A DNA stretch of 64,000 nt from an uncultured Alteromonadaceae bacterium (GTDB lineage: Bacteria; Pseudomonadota; Gammaproteobacteria; Enterobacterales; Alteromonadaceae): positions 310,001 through 374,000 of the forward strand of contig CANLWS010000002.1 of assembly GCA_947494925.1 (NCBI GenBank). Reading direction: 5' to 3'. The translations under genes and the position numbers were made by a program. The notes beneath the pieces were generated by a model. It had not been told where the DNA came from and ran no database searches. It was given only the letters and a program-made list of their open reading frames with translations. This document shows positions 53,539 to 63,670 of the stretch, in pieces. The stretch's first letter is position 1. Each line of letters starts with the position of its first letter.

Positions 53539-53560
53539 GTGAAAATAAATTATTGTAGAT

Positions 53561-53590
53561 ACCCACGGCGTTAAACACTGCGCCATGGGT
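53561..53590 (+). terminator. Probable terminator of the MarR-controlled operon
   Basis: ACCCACGGCG, a 10-nt loop, CGCCATGGGT (one mismatch) followed by AGTTCATTCTTTT. The T-tail is imperfect. Confidence 0.5.
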
Positions 53591-53737
53591 AGTTCATTCT
53601 TTTGAAGTAGAAAACTAGCATCCAATATTTTCACTCTTTAACGACTTTGGATGTGCATAAGATCGAATGTCTGCCTTGGGCTGTGAGTTTAATTGGTTAA
53701 CGCCACAATATCCTTAAAGTAAAGGAGCGCTGTAATC

Positions 53738-53758
53738 AGGCGTGGCTTCTCCACGCCT
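53738..53758 (-). terminator. Hairpin after the cytochrome c' gene
   Basis: AGGCGTGG, loop, CCACGCCT, extended outward by partly complementary flanks (CTGTAATC / GATTAAACAG). It is located 18 bp after the cytochrome c' stop on the minus strand. There is no T-run, so it may protect or end the transcript. Confidence 0.5.
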
Positions 53759-53775
53759 CAGATTAAACAGCGAGA

Positions 53776-54240
53776 TCACTCAGCTTTGTAGTCGTCATGA
53801 CAACTTTTGCACGAGTTAAATATTTTGCCAATGGCTGGCTTTAATTCGCTGTCCTGGCCTGACTGTGCGGCAGCTTTCAAGTTGGCAGCGGCTTTGGTCA
53901 GATTAACAATTTTGGATTCAAAATCGTCATGAGATTCCCACACTTTGTCCAATGCATCTGTGGGCACATTAAAGCCACGTGTATCCAGTACAAAATAGTC
54001 GGCCATCATCAATGAAAGTTGCTCTATGCGTGACGCATTCTTTTCAATTTTAGCTCTGTCCATTGGTATGGCACCTTTGGCCATGCCTCCTAACGCGCCA
54101 ACATTACTGCGCACCAGCTGCAATAGGGCCTGACGAAACTGAATGGCGCTATTCGCTTGTTTAGCGGACTTCGCCGGTTCGGCAACAACGTTAAAGCTAC
54201 TTACAAGAAGCGCGCCCACTAATAAAACGATTTTTCTCAT
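53776..54240 (-). CDS. Periplasmic cytochrome c' / c-556
   Basis: This 154-aa protein has a signal peptide (RKIVLLVGALLVSSFNVVA). The mature part is a four-helix bundle ending with the single heme motif FNSCKSCHDDYK (CxxCH, His axial). The C-terminal heme position is diagnostic of the cytochrome c'/c556 class. It can accept electrons from a membrane cytochrome b561 such as the one at 51105; nitric oxide binding is known for the class. Confidence 0.92.
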   Translation of the reverse strand: MRKIVLLVGALLVSSFNVVAEPAKSAKQANSAIQFRQALLQLVRSNVGALGGMAKGAIPMDRAKIEKNASRIEQLSLMMADYFVLDTRGFNVPTDALDKVWESHDDFESKIVNLTKAAANLKAAAQSGQDSELKPAIGKIFNSCKSCHDDYKAE

Positions 54241-54273
54241 ATGAATTCCTGTGTGTATTGTGCATAAATGGTT

Positions 54274-54309
54274 AAAAAAAAGCCGCTTCGTAAGTGTAGC
54301 GGCTTTTTT
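54274..54309 (-). terminator. Terminator after dnaJ
   Basis: AAAAAAGCCGCT, a 10-nt loop, AGCGGCTTTTTT in both orientations. It lies 9 bp after the dnaJ stop and insulates the cytochrome c' gene. Confidence 0.92.
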
Positions 54310-54317
54310 GGTAATTT

Positions 54318-55451
54318 TTAACTGGTCAGGTCATCGAAGAATTTCTTCACGCCATCAAAGAACCCTTTTTCTTTGGGTCTGTATCTGGCAGCCTCGTCGC
54401 CCTTACCCATCGAATTTTCCAATTCATCAAGCAATTCTTTCTGCTTGCTGTTGAGATTGACCGGCGTTTCCACAACAACCTTACACATTAAATCACCCAC
54501 ACTGCCACTACGAACAGATTTAACGCCTTTACCGCGCAATCTGAACATCCGTCCGGTCTGGGTTTCTGGTGTGATTTTTAATTTTACTTTGCCATCTAAA
54601 GTCGGAACTTCTATGTCCCCACCAAGAGCGGCTCGGGTAAAACTAAGTGGAACTTCACAATACAAGTTATTGCCGTCGCGCACAAAGATTGGGTGATCTT
54701 TTACATGGACCTGTACATACAAGTCGCCCGCTGGCGCGCCACTTTCACCAGCTTCACCTTCACCGGACAAGCGGATCCTGTCGCCCGTATCAACACCTGC
54801 TGGCACTTTTACAGAAAGAGTTTTGGTTTTCTCTACGCGGCCTTGGCCATGACAGCTTCGGCAAGGGTCTGCAATGATTTTACCGCGACCTGAACATGTC
54901 GGACAGGTTTGCTGAACAGCAAAAAAGCCTTGTCGCATCTGCACTTGGCCATTGCCATGACAGGTAGGACAGGTAGTGGGACTCGAGCCTTTCTTGGCGC
55001 CAGAACCGTCACATGTATCGCATCCAACCAAGGTAGGAACTCGAATTTCAACGCTTTTTCCGCGAACGGCTTCTTCAAGGCTAAGTTCAAGGTTATAACG
55101 CAGATCAGAACCCTGACGGGCACGTTGCTGACGACCGCCACCACGACCACCGCCAAATATATCACCAAATACATCGCCAAATATATCACCGAAATCAGCA
55201 CCGCCCTGGCCACCGCCTCGATTCGGATCGACACCAGCATGACCGTACTGATCATATGCAGCGCGCTTTTGAGAATCCGTCAGGATTTCGTGTGCTTCTT
55301 GCACTTCCTTAAACTTTTCTTCCAATGCTTTATCACCTTCGGTTCTATCCGGATGAAATTTCATTGCAAGACGCTTATAGGCCTTTTTGATATCCCGCTC
55401 GCTGGCACTTTTGTCAACACCTAGGACTTCGTAATAATCACGCTTCGACAT
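54318..55451 (-). CDS. dnaJ: Chaperone DnaJ (Hsp40)
   Basis: DnaJ delivers unfolded proteins to DnaK and stimulates its ATPase. The 377-aa protein has a J domain with HPD ([15 protein letters not shown]), a Gly/Phe-rich linker and four zinc-binding CxxCxGxG repeats ([32 protein letters not shown]). C-terminal substrate domains follow. It is last in the grpE-dnaK-dnaJ group. Confidence 0.98.
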   Translation of the reverse strand: MSKRDYYEVLGVDKSASERDIKKAYKRLAMKFHPDRTEGDKALEEKFKEVQEAHEILTDSQKRAAYDQYGHAGVDPNRGGGQGGADFGDIFGDVFGDIFGGGRGGGRQQRARQGSDLRYNLELSLEEAVRGKSVEIRVPTLVGCDTCDGSGAKKGSSPTTCPTCHGNGQVQMRQGFFAVQQTCPTCSGRGKIIADPCRSCHGQGRVEKTKTLSVKVPAGVDTGDRIRLSGEGEAGESGAPAGDLYVQVHVKDHPIFVRDGNNLYCEVPLSFTRAALGGDIEVPTLDGKVKLKITPETQTGRMFRLRGKGVKSVRSGSVGDLMCKVVVETPVNLNSKQKELLDELENSMGKGDEAARYRPKEKGFFDGVKKFFDDLTS

Positions 55452-55539
55452 CTAGCTTGTATACCCTGATTGTTGTTACGACTGAAAATTCAGGCGCTTA
55501 AAATTGTTCTTCTCAGAAAACATTACTTATTGGTACGAC

Positions 55540-55569
55540 AAGGGCGCAAGAAGTAAATACTTATGCGCC
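55540..55569. repeat. Hairpin in the dnaK-dnaJ intergenic gap
   Basis: GGGCGCA and TGCGCCC enclose an inner AGTA/TACT stem. There is no T-run. Located between dnaK and dnaJ (166-bp gap), it may set relative DnaK/DnaJ levels by processing or partial termination. Confidence 0.5.
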
Positions 55570-55617
55570 CAAGTTTAATATAACCTTTTAAATACAAAGG
55601 CTTAACGATAATTTAGA

Positions 55618-57549
55618 TTACTTTTTATCGTCTTTAACTTCTTCAAACTCAGCGTCAACCACATCGTCATCTTTAGCCGCTTGCTGTTCACCAGCTGGTT
55701 GTTCACCACCTGGTGCCGCTCCTTCAGCTGCTGCTTTTGCCTGAGCGATTTCCATTAACTTGGAAGATGCTTGCATAAGTTCCTGAGTTTTCGCTTCGAT
55801 TTCAGCTTTATCTTCACCTTTAAGCGCTGTTTCCAGTGCTTCAAGTGCAGCTTCAATGGATGCCTTATCTTCAGCAGGAAGCTCATCACCAGCTTCTTCA
55901 ACTTGTTTACGTGTACCGTGCAACATAGCGTCGCCCTGGTTACGCGCCTGAACAAGTTCTTCAAACTTAGCATCAGCCTCTTTATTAGCTTCTGCATCCT
56001 GAACCATTTGCTCTACTTCAGCTTCGCTCAGACCAGAAGACGCTTTAATTGTGATCTTCTGTTCTTTGTTGGTGTCTTTATCTTTCGCAGATACGTGCAG
56101 AATACCATCAGCATCAATATCAAATGTCACTTCAATTTGAGGTGCGCCACGTTGAGCTGGACGGATACCTTCAAGGTTAAATTGACCTAACGATTTGTTT
56201 CCAGCAGCTTGCTTGCGCTCACCTTGTAATACATGCACTGTTACCGCGGCTTGATTATCTTCTGCTGTTGAGAATGTTTGTGACTTTTTGGTTGGAATAG
56301 TCGTGTTCTTCTCGATAACAGCAGTCATCACTCCACCCATGGTTTCAATACCAAGGGATAGTGGCGTAACGTCCAACAACAATACGTCTTTCACGTCACC
56401 AGCTAACACGCCGCCTTGAATTGCAGCACCAACGGCGACAGCTTCATCAGGGTTAACGTCTTTACGCGGCTCTTTACCAAAGAACTCAGTAACATACTTC
56501 TGAACCAATGGCATACGTGTCTGACCACCCACTAAAATGATGTCGTGGATATCGCCAACAGACAGGTCTGAATCAGCCAAAGCACGTTTAACCGGCTCAA
56601 GCGATTCTTTCACCATATCTTCAACCAAGGACTCCAATTTGGCACGGGTCACTTTGATTGTTAAATGCTTAGGTCCGCTTGCATCTGCAGTGATGTAAGG
56701 CAAGTTAACTTCAGTTTGCTGTGCAGAAGACAATTCAATTTTAGCTTTTTCACCAGCTTCTTTAAGACGCTGCATAGCTAAAGGATCCTGACGTAAATCA
56801 ACGCCTTGATCTTTCTTGAATTCTTCAACCAGGTAGTTGATCACGCGGTTATCGAAATCTTCACCACCTAAGTGAGTATCACCATTGGTCGCAAGTACTT
56901 CGAATGTGTGCTCACCTTCTACTTCATCAATTTCGATGATTGAAATATCAAATGTACCACCACCCAGGTCATAAACAGCAACGACGTTGTCGCCCTTTTT
57001 CTTGTCCATGCCATAGGCAAGCGCAGCAGCAGTAGGCTCGTTGATAATACGTTTTACTTCAAGACCAGCGATACGGCCGGCATCTTTAGTTGCCTGACGT
57101 TGTGAATCATTGAAGTATGCAGGTACAGTAATAACTGCAGCTGTCACTTCTTCACCAAGGTAATCTTCCGCTGTTTTCTTCATTTTTTTCAAAACTTCAG
57201 CAGAAATCTGTGGTGGAGCCATTTTCTCGTCTTTGGCTGCTACCCAGGCATCACCGTTGTCGGCTTTAACAATATCGAATGGCATGATGTCAATATCACG
57301 CTGAATTTCTTTGTCTTCCCAACGACGTCCGATAAGGCGCTTGATCGCATACAGCGTATTTTTCGGGTTTGTTACAGCCTGGCGTTTTGCCGGTGCACCT
57401 ACCAATGTTTCACCATCATTGCTGTATGCAATGATTGAAGGGGTTGTACGATCACCCTCGGCGTTTTCAATTACTTTAGCTTTGTCGCCGTCTAATACCG
57501 CGACACATGAATTCGTTGTACCTAAGTCGATACCAATGATTCTACCCAT
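55618..57549 (-). CDS. dnaK: Chaperone DnaK (Hsp70)
   Basis: This 643-aa Hsp70 has an ATPase domain starting [18 protein letters not shown], with [17 protein letters not shown] and [13 protein letters not shown], the interdomain linker [15 protein letters not shown], a substrate-binding domain and a C-terminal lid. It ends in the acidic EEVKD-type tail (FEEVKDDKK). It lies between grpE and dnaJ and is expected to be heat induced through the promoter upstream of grpE. Confidence 0.98.
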   Translation of the reverse strand: MGRIIGIDLGTTNSCVAVLDGDKAKVIENAEGDRTTPSIIAYSNDGETLVGAPAKRQAVTNPKNTLYAIKRLIGRRWEDKEIQRDIDIMPFDIVKADNGDAWVAAKDEKMAPPQISAEVLKKMKKTAEDYLGEEVTAAVITVPAYFNDSQRQATKDAGRIAGLEVKRIINEPTAAALAYGMDKKKGDNVVAVYDLGGGTFDISIIEIDEVEGEHTFEVLATNGDTHLGGEDFDNRVINYLVEEFKKDQGVDLRQDPLAMQRLKEAGEKAKIELSSAQQTEVNLPYITADASGPKHLTIKVTRAKLESLVEDMVKESLEPVKRALADSDLSVGDIHDIILVGGQTRMPLVQKYVTEFFGKEPRKDVNPDEAVAVGAAIQGGVLAGDVKDVLLLDVTPLSLGIETMGGVMTAVIEKNTTIPTKKSQTFSTAEDNQAAVTVHVLQGERKQAAGNKSLGQFNLEGIRPAQRGAPQIEVTFDIDADGILHVSAKDKDTNKEQKITIKASSGLSEAEVEQMVQDAEANKEADAKFEELVQARNQGDAMLHGTRKQVEEAGDELPAEDKASIEAALEALETALKGEDKAEIEAKTQELMQASSKLMEIAQAKAAAEGAAPGGEQPAGEQQAAKDDDVVDAEFEEVKDDKK

Positions 57550-57658
57550 TTGCGTGTCTCCAAAATTCTGTAAATAATGCTTGTACTCTTTGTGGGGTTA
57601 TTCTGTCTTTTTTCAACTCTTTGAAAACAAAAAAGCCATCCACCGCTTCAATTCTTTG

Positions 57659-58294
57659 TTAGGCCTGTGTGTCCACGCCACCTTCGGGGGCGCGTGAGAC
57701 CATAACCATTGCAGGTCGCAACAAACGACCATTTATCTCGTAACCTTTTTGCATTACAGCCATGACAGTGTTGGGCGCCAAATCGGCGTTTTCCTGCATG
57801 GACATGGCCTGATGCAATTCAGGATTGAAAGTCTCACCCTGCGGATCGATCACTTTCAAACCAAATTTTTCGATTGTGCTGACAAATGACTTCAGGGTGA
57901 TATCCACACCTTCAATCATAGGTTTCAGTGTTTCATTTTCTGCATCAGCCAATTGCAGTGCCCGTTCAAGGTTGTCAGCTACCGGTAATAACTCACCCGC
58001 AAAACGCTCCAACGCGAATTTCCGGGCTTTTTCCACTTCACCTTCGGCGCGGCGTCTGGCATTTTCACTGTCAGCTTTAGCACGTAGAACTGAATCACGT
58101 TGCTCCAACACTGTTGCTTCAGCTTTCGCTAATGCAATCTCCAATTCACCAATTCGTTGTTGTTCTTCTGAAAGTTCAACAACTTCTTCTTCAACCGCGT
58201 CGTCAGTAACTTGTTGTTCAACCGCGTCGTCAGTAACTTGTTGTTCGTCAAGCTCCTGCTCGTTTACGTCTTGCGGCTGTTGATCATTACTCAT
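57659..58294 (-). CDS. grpE: Nucleotide exchange factor GrpE
   Basis: GrpE exchanges ADP on DnaK. The 211-aa protein has the acidic unstructured N-terminus, a long coiled coil (about residues 45-110, [20 protein letters not shown]) and the C-terminal beta-wing with the GRPE signature ([20 protein letters not shown]). The N-terminus contains a 9-residue duplication, EQQVTDDAV twice, from a 27-bp tandem DNA repeat. ATG follows ACGGAGTTAGAC. Confidence 0.97.
   Translation of the reverse strand: MSNDQQPQDVNEQELDEQQVTDDAVEQQVTDDAVEEEVVELSEEQQRIGELEIALAKAEATVLEQRDSVLRAKADSENARRRAEGEVEKARKFALERFAGELLPVADNLERALQLADAENETLKPMIEGVDITLKSFVSTIEKFGLKVIDPQGETFNPELHQAMSMQENADLAPNTVMAVMQKGYEINGRLLRPAMVMVSRAPEGGVDTQA
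58197..58250. repeat. 27-bp tandem duplication inside grpE
   Basis: Two exact adjacent copies of a 27-bp unit, approximately 58197-58250, encoding EQQVTDDAV. The unit length is a multiple of three, so the frame is kept. It probably arose by replication slippage and may vary in copy number between strains. Confidence 0.85.
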
Positions 58295-58340
58295 GTCTAA
58301 CTCCGTAATCTTTCTTGAATGTCAAAACTCGAATTGCAGC

Positions 58341-58373
58341 TATTTATGGGGTTGCTTTTCAAGGCTTCAAGGG
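58341..58373 (-). promoter_or_regulatory. Sigma-32 (heat-shock) promoter of grpE-dnaK-dnaJ
   Basis: On the minus strand: CCCTTGAA (58373-58366), a 14-bp spacer and CCCCATAAATA (58351-58341). This is nearly the E. coli RpoH consensus and lies about 50 bp before grpE. It indicates heat induction. Confidence 0.9.
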
Positions 58374-58493
58374 TAATAACCCTAGTTTTTTCACTGTTAT
58401 AGTGACTTTTTTTCAGTCTTTTCGGATTTGTTCACTTTCATCGCTACCTTTTAATCAGTAAAGTATTGAAATACTTCTATTTTTGAAATTGCC

Positions 58494-61400
58494 ATGTTTA
58501 GTGTCTGGACAGTTGCGGGATTTGTCGCCTGTTATTTATTAATTTTGTTCGCTATAGCGTTTTGGGGTGATAAACGCTTCAGCGGCAGTAAGCAGCATCC
58601 GGCAGTCTACAGTCTGGCATTGGGAGTCCATTGCACCACCTGGGCTTTTTTCGGTACGACCACGCAAGCGGCCCAATATGGTTGGGCGTTTATTCCCACC
58701 TACCTGGGCATTATTCTGGTCATGCTTTTTGCTTTTCCGGTATTGAAACGGGTCGCAAATATTTGTCATCAGAACAGAATCAGCTCCCTGGCTGATTTCA
58801 TCGGGCTGCAATACCAGAAATCTCATTTACTCGCTGCTCTGGTCACTGTGTTGTGTTTTTTCGGAGTTGTTCCCTATATTGCTTTGCAACTTGACGCCGT
58901 AACCCGTGGGTTTGGAATTATTACCCGCTCTGATGATTCTTTTGGCGACGATATTGGCCTTTACGTGGCACTCATTATGGCTCTTTTTGCCATTGTTTTC
59001 GGCACGCGTTCAATTAGTCTGACCGACAAACACCCCGGACTTATGTTGACGGTCGCATTCCAGTCACTGGTCAAACTGTTTACATTCTTATTGGTTGGAT
59101 TATTTATCTGCTACAGCGTGTTTAACGGGCTATTTGACTTGTTAGGTAAGGCGCAACTAAATGATTATGCGAAAGAGATAATTTACGCTGACTCAGCAGT
59201 GGGTGTTTATCTTAGCCATGTGTTACTTGGCATCTGTGCAATGTTTTGTTTGCCCCGTCAATTTCACATCAATTTCATTGAAAATAATGGCGATCAGGAA
59301 CTCAACACCGCTCGCTGGCTATTCCCAGGGTATTTGTTATTGATGAGCCTGTTTGTCCTGCCAATTGCACTGGCAGGCCACCTTATATTCTCTGAATCTA
59401 ACGTCAGTACTGATACTTACCTGCTGGCAATCCCGGTCTTTGAACAAAATAAACCTGTCACCTTGCTGGCTTTTTTAGGAGGATTATCGGCTGCCACCAG
59501 TATGGTGGTTGTTGCCACGCTAGCGGTTGGTATTATGATTTCCAATAATCTGGTTACTCCGTTATGGCTCAAACTACAACTGGCAGTAGACCGCCAGCAC
59601 GGCCTGAAGCCATATACGCTTCTGTTGATCCGTAGATTAACTGTCTTTTTGGTGTTAGGCGCTGCTTATCTTTACCATCTGGATGTGAGCCAGGGTTCCC
59701 CATTATTTAAAAGTGGCATAATTTCCATCGCCTTACTGTCGCAAACACTCCCCATCATGTTGCTTGGTATGTATTGGTCCAGGGGTACTAAGTTCGCAGC
59801 ATTGACTGCGCTGTTGGTCGGCGCTACATGTTGGTTTTACTGGCTTCTCTGGCCCAGCATCAAGGCAAGTTATTACTTTGGTGAAGCCCCGACGGATCTG
59901 GAATTGGGTCAGGGATTCATTTTTAGCCTTGGGCTTAACCTAATGTGTTTTGTGTTGGTTTCACTTATTTTTCCCACCAATAAAAAACGGTTACCCACCC
60001 CATCCGATACCACCAATCCCCTTCTGCACCAAAGTGTAAAAATCACCAGTTTGTTAGCATTGACTGACAAGTTGCTGAATGTGGACAAACAGAAGACCTT
60101 AAAGACCTTGGTTGAACAGGGTGAATCGAATGGCTATGCCAATCCTCAACTAATGGAAAAGGTGGAAAACGAATTGGCAGGTCAGGTTGGTCGTGTCAGC
60201 GCCAGAATTTTGCTTTCTGCCGTCACTGATAAAGATCAGGTAGTGATACCGGATCTGGTTGATCTGGTGGAAGAAGCCAGTTTGACCTTTCAATTCAACC
60301 ACGAGTTGTTGCAATCTTCTGTTGAACATATTCAACAAGGTATTTGCGTGCTGGATCAGGATTTATCTTTGCTGGCCTGGAACAAGCGGTACCTGCAATT
60401 GTTTAATTACCCGGCGGGTATGGTCAAAATAGGTATGTCTATCCGCACTATTTTAGAATATAACGCGCAACGGGGAATGTTTGGCAATGTTGAAAATGCT
60501 GAGAGAGAAATAGAAAAACGCATCAAATACATGTCTCAAGGTAGTAAATACAAATATCTGCGCACCCAGAATAATGGTCAGGTCATAGAACTTAATGGCA
60601 GCCCATTACCTGGTGGCGGATTTGTAACCACCTACAGTGACATCACTGAATACATCGATATTCAGCGACAACTTCAAGATGCAAAATCAGGATTAGAAAC
60701 ACGCGTCAACCAACGGACTAAGCAGCTTAAAAAAGCGAATATAGCCTTAGCATCTGCCAAGCGAGACGCGGAACTGGCGAATGAGAGCAAGAGCAAATTT
60801 CTGGCCGCAGCAGGTCATGATTTAATGCAGCCATTTAATGCCGCAAGCTTATTTGCTTCCCTTCTGGTCCAAAAGGCTGAATCCACAGAACTTGTGAAAC
60901 TGAGCCAAAACCTGCTCGACTCTCTAAACAGCGCAGAAGAGTTACTTTCAATGTTGCTGGATATGACAAAGCTGGAAGCTGGCAAATTACCCACCCATAT
61001 CCAAACCTTTCCGGTGAGTCAGATACTTGATCCACTTGTTGCAGAATTCAGCTTGATAGCAGAACAAAAGAATCTGCGTTTGCGTTACGTTGCATCAGAC
61101 GTAACAGTAAGCTCGGACAAAAAACTGTTAAGACGGATTATGCAAAATCTGATTTCCAACGCTATTCGTTACACCCATGAAGGATCAATACTGGTGGGCG
61201 TAAAACGAGTGGGCAAATCAATAAACCTGATGGTGCTGGATACAGGCCCCGGGATTAAGGAACAAGACCAACAAATAGTATTCGAGGAATTCAGTCAACT
61301 CTCCAGCAGCGAATCCAAAGAGGGCCTGGGTCTTGGTTTGACTATTGTAGAGCGGATCAGCAAATTGTTGGGGCATGACATATTATTGCGTTCACAGGTC

Positions 61401-61859
61401 GGCAGAGGAACCAGCTTTTCGATCTTGATTCCAACAGGAGCAAAGGTTGATTTACCTAAAAACACTGGAAAAGATCCAACACCTGCTTCCGCTGATTTAC
61501 TCAAGGGTAAGAGGGTCCTGGTTGTTGAAAATGAAGTTAATACGCTTGAAGCTGTCAGCCAACTACTAGAAAGTTGGGGAGCGAGTGTTGTAGCAGCACA
61601 AAACCTCCAGGATGCTTTGCGGCACGCTGACGGTATAGACATGATGCTACTCGACTATCATCTCGATAACGGCGAGACCGGAATTGATGTGGCCAGAGCC
61701 ATACACAAAACGCGCACAGCTGAGATTCCGGGGATTTTAAACAGTGCCAACAGAGGTGAACAAATTCGTCTGGAGGCCGCTGAAGCAGCGCTCTACTACC
61801 TGCCAAAACCCTTAAAACCTGCCGCATTTAAACGACTGATAAGACAACTTTGGCAGTAA
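58494..61859 (+). CDS. Hybrid histidine kinase with N-terminal sodium:solute symporter-like domain
   Basis: In this 1121-aa protein, about residues 1-490 form a multi-helix SSS-family module (VYSLALGVHCTTWAFFGTTT, ISSLADFIGLQYQKS), as in CbrA-type kinases. A PAS-like domain follows (about 610-720, LAWNKRYLQLFNYPAGM), then a coiled coil, a HisKA domain with the phospho-His in KFLAAAGHDLMQPFNAASL (about 775), and a HATPase (GLGLGLTIVERISKLLG). A C-terminal receiver has its Asp in MMLLDYHLDNGETG (about 1050). It probably couples sensing or uptake of a solute to phosphorelay. No partner response regulator is adjacent. ATG start. Confidence 0.93.
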   Translation: MFSVWTVAGFVACYLLILFAIAFWGDKRFSGSKQHPAVYSLALGVHCTTWAFFGTTTQAAQYGWAFIPTYLGIILVMLFAFPVLKRVANICHQNRISSLADFIGLQYQKSHLLAALVTVLCFFGVVPYIALQLDAVTRGFGIITRSDDSFGDDIGLYVALIMALFAIVFGTRSISLTDKHPGLMLTVAFQSLVKLFTFLLVGLFICYSVFNGLFDLLGKAQLNDYAKEIIYADSAVGVYLSHVLLGICAMFCLPRQFHINFIENNGDQELNTARWLFPGYLLLMSLFVLPIALAGHLIFSESNVSTDTYLLAIPVFEQNKPVTLLAFLGGLSAATSMVVVATLAVGIMISNNLVTPLWLKLQLAVDRQHGLKPYTLLLIRRLTVFLVLGAAYLYHLDVSQGSPLFKSGIISIALLSQTLPIMLLGMYWSRGTKFAALTALLVGATCWFYWLLWPSIKASYYFGEAPTDLELGQGFIFSLGLNLMCFVLVSLIFPTNKKRLPTPSDTTNPLLHQSVKITSLLALTDKLLNVDKQKTLKTLVEQGESNGYANPQLMEKVENELAGQVGRVSARILLSAVTDKDQVVIPDLVDLVEEASLTFQFNHELLQSSVEHIQQGICVLDQDLSLLAWNKRYLQLFNYPAGMVKIGMSIRTILEYNAQRGMFGNVENAEREIEKRIKYMSQGSKYKYLRTQNNGQVIELNGSPLPGGGFVTTYSDITEYIDIQRQLQDAKSGLETRVNQRTKQLKKANIALASAKRDAELANESKSKFLAAAGHDLMQPFNAASLFASLLVQKAESTELVKLSQNLLDSLNSAEELLSMLLDMTKLEAGKLPTHIQTFPVSQILDPLVAEFSLIAEQKNLRLRYVASDVTVSSDKKLLRRIMQNLISNAIRYTHEGSILVGVKRVGKSINLMVLDTGPGIKEQDQQIVFEEFSQLSSSESKEGLGLGLTIVERISKLLGHDILLRSQVGRGTSFSILIPTGAKVDLPKNTGKDPTPASADLLKGKRVLVVENEVNTLEAVSQLLESWGASVVAAQNLQDALRHADGIDMMLLDYHLDNGETGIDVARAIHKTRTAEIPGILNSANRGEQIRLEAAEAALYYLPKPLKPAAFKRLIRQLWQ

Positions 61860-61972
61860 CGTCAAATGCACCAATTAAATTTAATAACTGAAACGGAAAA
61901 AAACTATGAAATCCGCAGATTTCCTGCTTTAATCCAACGTTAATTTGGCAGTAGTATAGTGAAGATCTCATT

Positions 61973-62434
61973 GTGAAAGAACATGGCGACTATATAGTTG
62001 ATCGCAGTAACCAAGTTATTTTACTGGGTGCCAGGGGGCCATGGAATGACGAGACTATGCGTCGAGGTTCACGCAAATTTAATGATCACATGATGGAGCT
62101 TATGGCGGGCCAACCTTGGGCACAGTTTAGTTGCCTGTTTGGCGAAAGCCTGATGCCACCTTCCACATTTACGCACTTTGTTGAGCATACAAAAATTCGA
62201 AAAGAAAAGGGTCTGTCTACCCTGGCGATTGTTATCAAAGATTCTGACATCAAAGCTACGATTAAAAATCAATTGTCAGAAGCCTACAATCAGGCTGACA
62301 TTGAACACGCTTTTTTTGATGATTTTGGTGAAGCAAGGAATTGGTTAGTCTCGCACGGTTTTGTATTGCCCATTAACGAGATGAACAATTTCGTGCAACG
62401 TTGCCAGTTTGCTGTCAATTCAATTTATTACTAA
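61973..62434 (+). CDS. Protein of unknown function, possibly STAS/SpoIIAA-like
   Basis: This 153-aa soluble protein starts with GTG 61973. Alternating beta/alpha segments (GDYIVDRSNQVILLGARGPW, GLSTLAIVIKDSDIKATIKN, then FDDFGEARNWLVSHGF) fit a small alpha/beta fold reminiscent of SpoIIAA-like STAS proteins. The similarity is weak and I would not name a function. It follows the hybrid kinase gene by 113 bp on the same strand, so a signalling link is conceivable. Confidence 0.65.
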   Translation: MKEHGDYIVDRSNQVILLGARGPWNDETMRRGSRKFNDHMMELMAGQPWAQFSCLFGESLMPPSTFTHFVEHTKIRKEKGLSTLAIVIKDSDIKATIKNQLSEAYNQADIEHAFFDDFGEARNWLVSHGFVLPINEMNNFVQRCQFAVNSIYY

Positions 62435-62458
62435 CCGATTTTTGCGCCCTTAGTCTTG

Positions 62459-63613
62459 CTAGTCAAATGTATCTATCGCTTCTAGTAATTCTGTTACCCA
62501 AACCCTCTCCTCTTTGGATAGTTCCGGCCGCCAGATATCAAAAATCAGTACTACTCTATTTTGATTGCTTTTGTTCCATGCCTCGTGCTCTATGGAGTCA
62601 TCAAAAGCTACCAGTTTGCCTTTTTGCCAATGATGAACTTCATTGCCAACCCGCAACCCACAGTTAGCCGGCACAACCAGCGGCAAGTGACAGATAAGAC
62701 GGGTATTTAAAAAACCGTGATGCGGCGCGATTGTGGTGCCCGGTTTAAGCAATGAAAACAGTACCATGGGTGCCCGGCCTTTGATTTGGGGGATCGGCAC
62801 GTCTTTAAGCGCTTGCATCGTGCGAGGACAACGTTTGGCATTTTCTTCTACTACCTGACCGTCCTTGATCAGAAAAAACGCACTCCAGTCTGATTTATCC
62901 AACAAAGGATTTACGTGGCCTGCAGGCCCCTGCTCTTCGCTTCTGATGTAGGGCACGAACTGTGCGTTGCTTTCAATCAGCTGTGATAGCTCCCGGCAAA
63001 TATCGTCAGTAGCAGCTTCAATTCGTTCTGCCCATTCAAATTGCTGAGTCCGATAAAACTGTTTCAATGGGAGTTCAGGAAAATAATAGGCTCGAGGCTT
63101 TTGCGGGAAAATGGTTTTGCTGCCATTAAGTAGCGATAAGGATTGACGAAAGCGTTCACTTTGTTCAGATGGGCTGTCACTTAAACTAAGGTTGTTGAAC
63201 AAGTGTTTTTCAATTTCCAGGTTGATGGTTTTGCGGATATTCGAGACTCTGGCGACGGCTTGTCGTAAATCATCAGGCAGATCAGCTGTATTGTCAGCAA
63301 CACCTTCAGCAATACCGTAACAATGATTTGCCAGCCGCTTTTTTCCCTGCCCTAACAATAAATCTCCTTTCATCAACAATACAGTGAGATTTCCGGGTTC
63401 CAAAGAAAGAGCATTATCCAGCGCGTCAAAACACGCCTCTGATTCACCTAGTTTGTTGCAGGCTACAGCATAGGCAAGTAGCAGAGAAACATCTGGGTCA
63501 CCTTGTCTAACGAGCTCTGCCAATAGCTGCTTAGCGGTCTTAGGGTCATTTCGTTGAAGTGCTTGAATAGCGGAAATGTAGTGCGGATTTTGTTGAGTCT
63601 GTATAGCCGGCAT
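62459..63613 (-). CDS. TPR protein with aspartyl/asparaginyl beta-hydroxylase domain
   Basis: This 384-aa protein has about three tetratricopeptide-like repeats in its first 110 residues (AIQALQRNDPKTAKQLLAEL, ACFDALDNALSLEPGNLTVL). A C-terminal Asp_Arg_Hydrox double-stranded beta-helix (about 200-370) follows. Candidate Fe-binding His lie in GTTIAPHHGFLN and FDDSIEHEAWN, and an Arg for 2-oxoglutarate is in NRVVLIFDIWRPE. Bacterial members hydroxylate proteins or lipid parts; the target is unknown. ATG with a weak ribosome binding site. It converges with the preceding gene. Confidence 0.85.
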   Translation of the reverse strand: MPAIQTQQNPHYISAIQALQRNDPKTAKQLLAELVRQGDPDVSLLLAYAVACNKLGESEACFDALDNALSLEPGNLTVLLMKGDLLLGQGKKRLANHCYGIAEGVADNTADLPDDLRQAVARVSNIRKTINLEIEKHLFNNLSLSDSPSEQSERFRQSLSLLNGSKTIFPQKPRAYYFPELPLKQFYRTQQFEWAERIEAATDDICRELSQLIESNAQFVPYIRSEEQGPAGHVNPLLDKSDWSAFFLIKDGQVVEENAKRCPRTMQALKDVPIPQIKGRAPMVLFSLLKPGTTIAPHHGFLNTRLICHLPLVVPANCGLRVGNEVHHWQKGKLVAFDDSIEHEAWNKSNQNRVVLIFDIWRPELSKEERVWVTELLEAIDTFD

Positions 63614-63670
63614 TCTGTCTTTCTATCAATTAAATAATCACCTTACTATATCTTTTCAGCTCGTAAGACG

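Noticed and set aside
54909-55424. Long open frame on the plus strand opposite dnaJ
   Set aside because: It mirrors the biased codons of dnaJ (glycine- and cysteine-rich), has no ribosome binding site and gives a low-complexity Thr/Ala protein.
57825-58283. Open frame on the plus strand opposite grpE
   Set aside because: It is Ser/Ala-rich low-complexity translation of the reverse of grpE; the real gene is certain.
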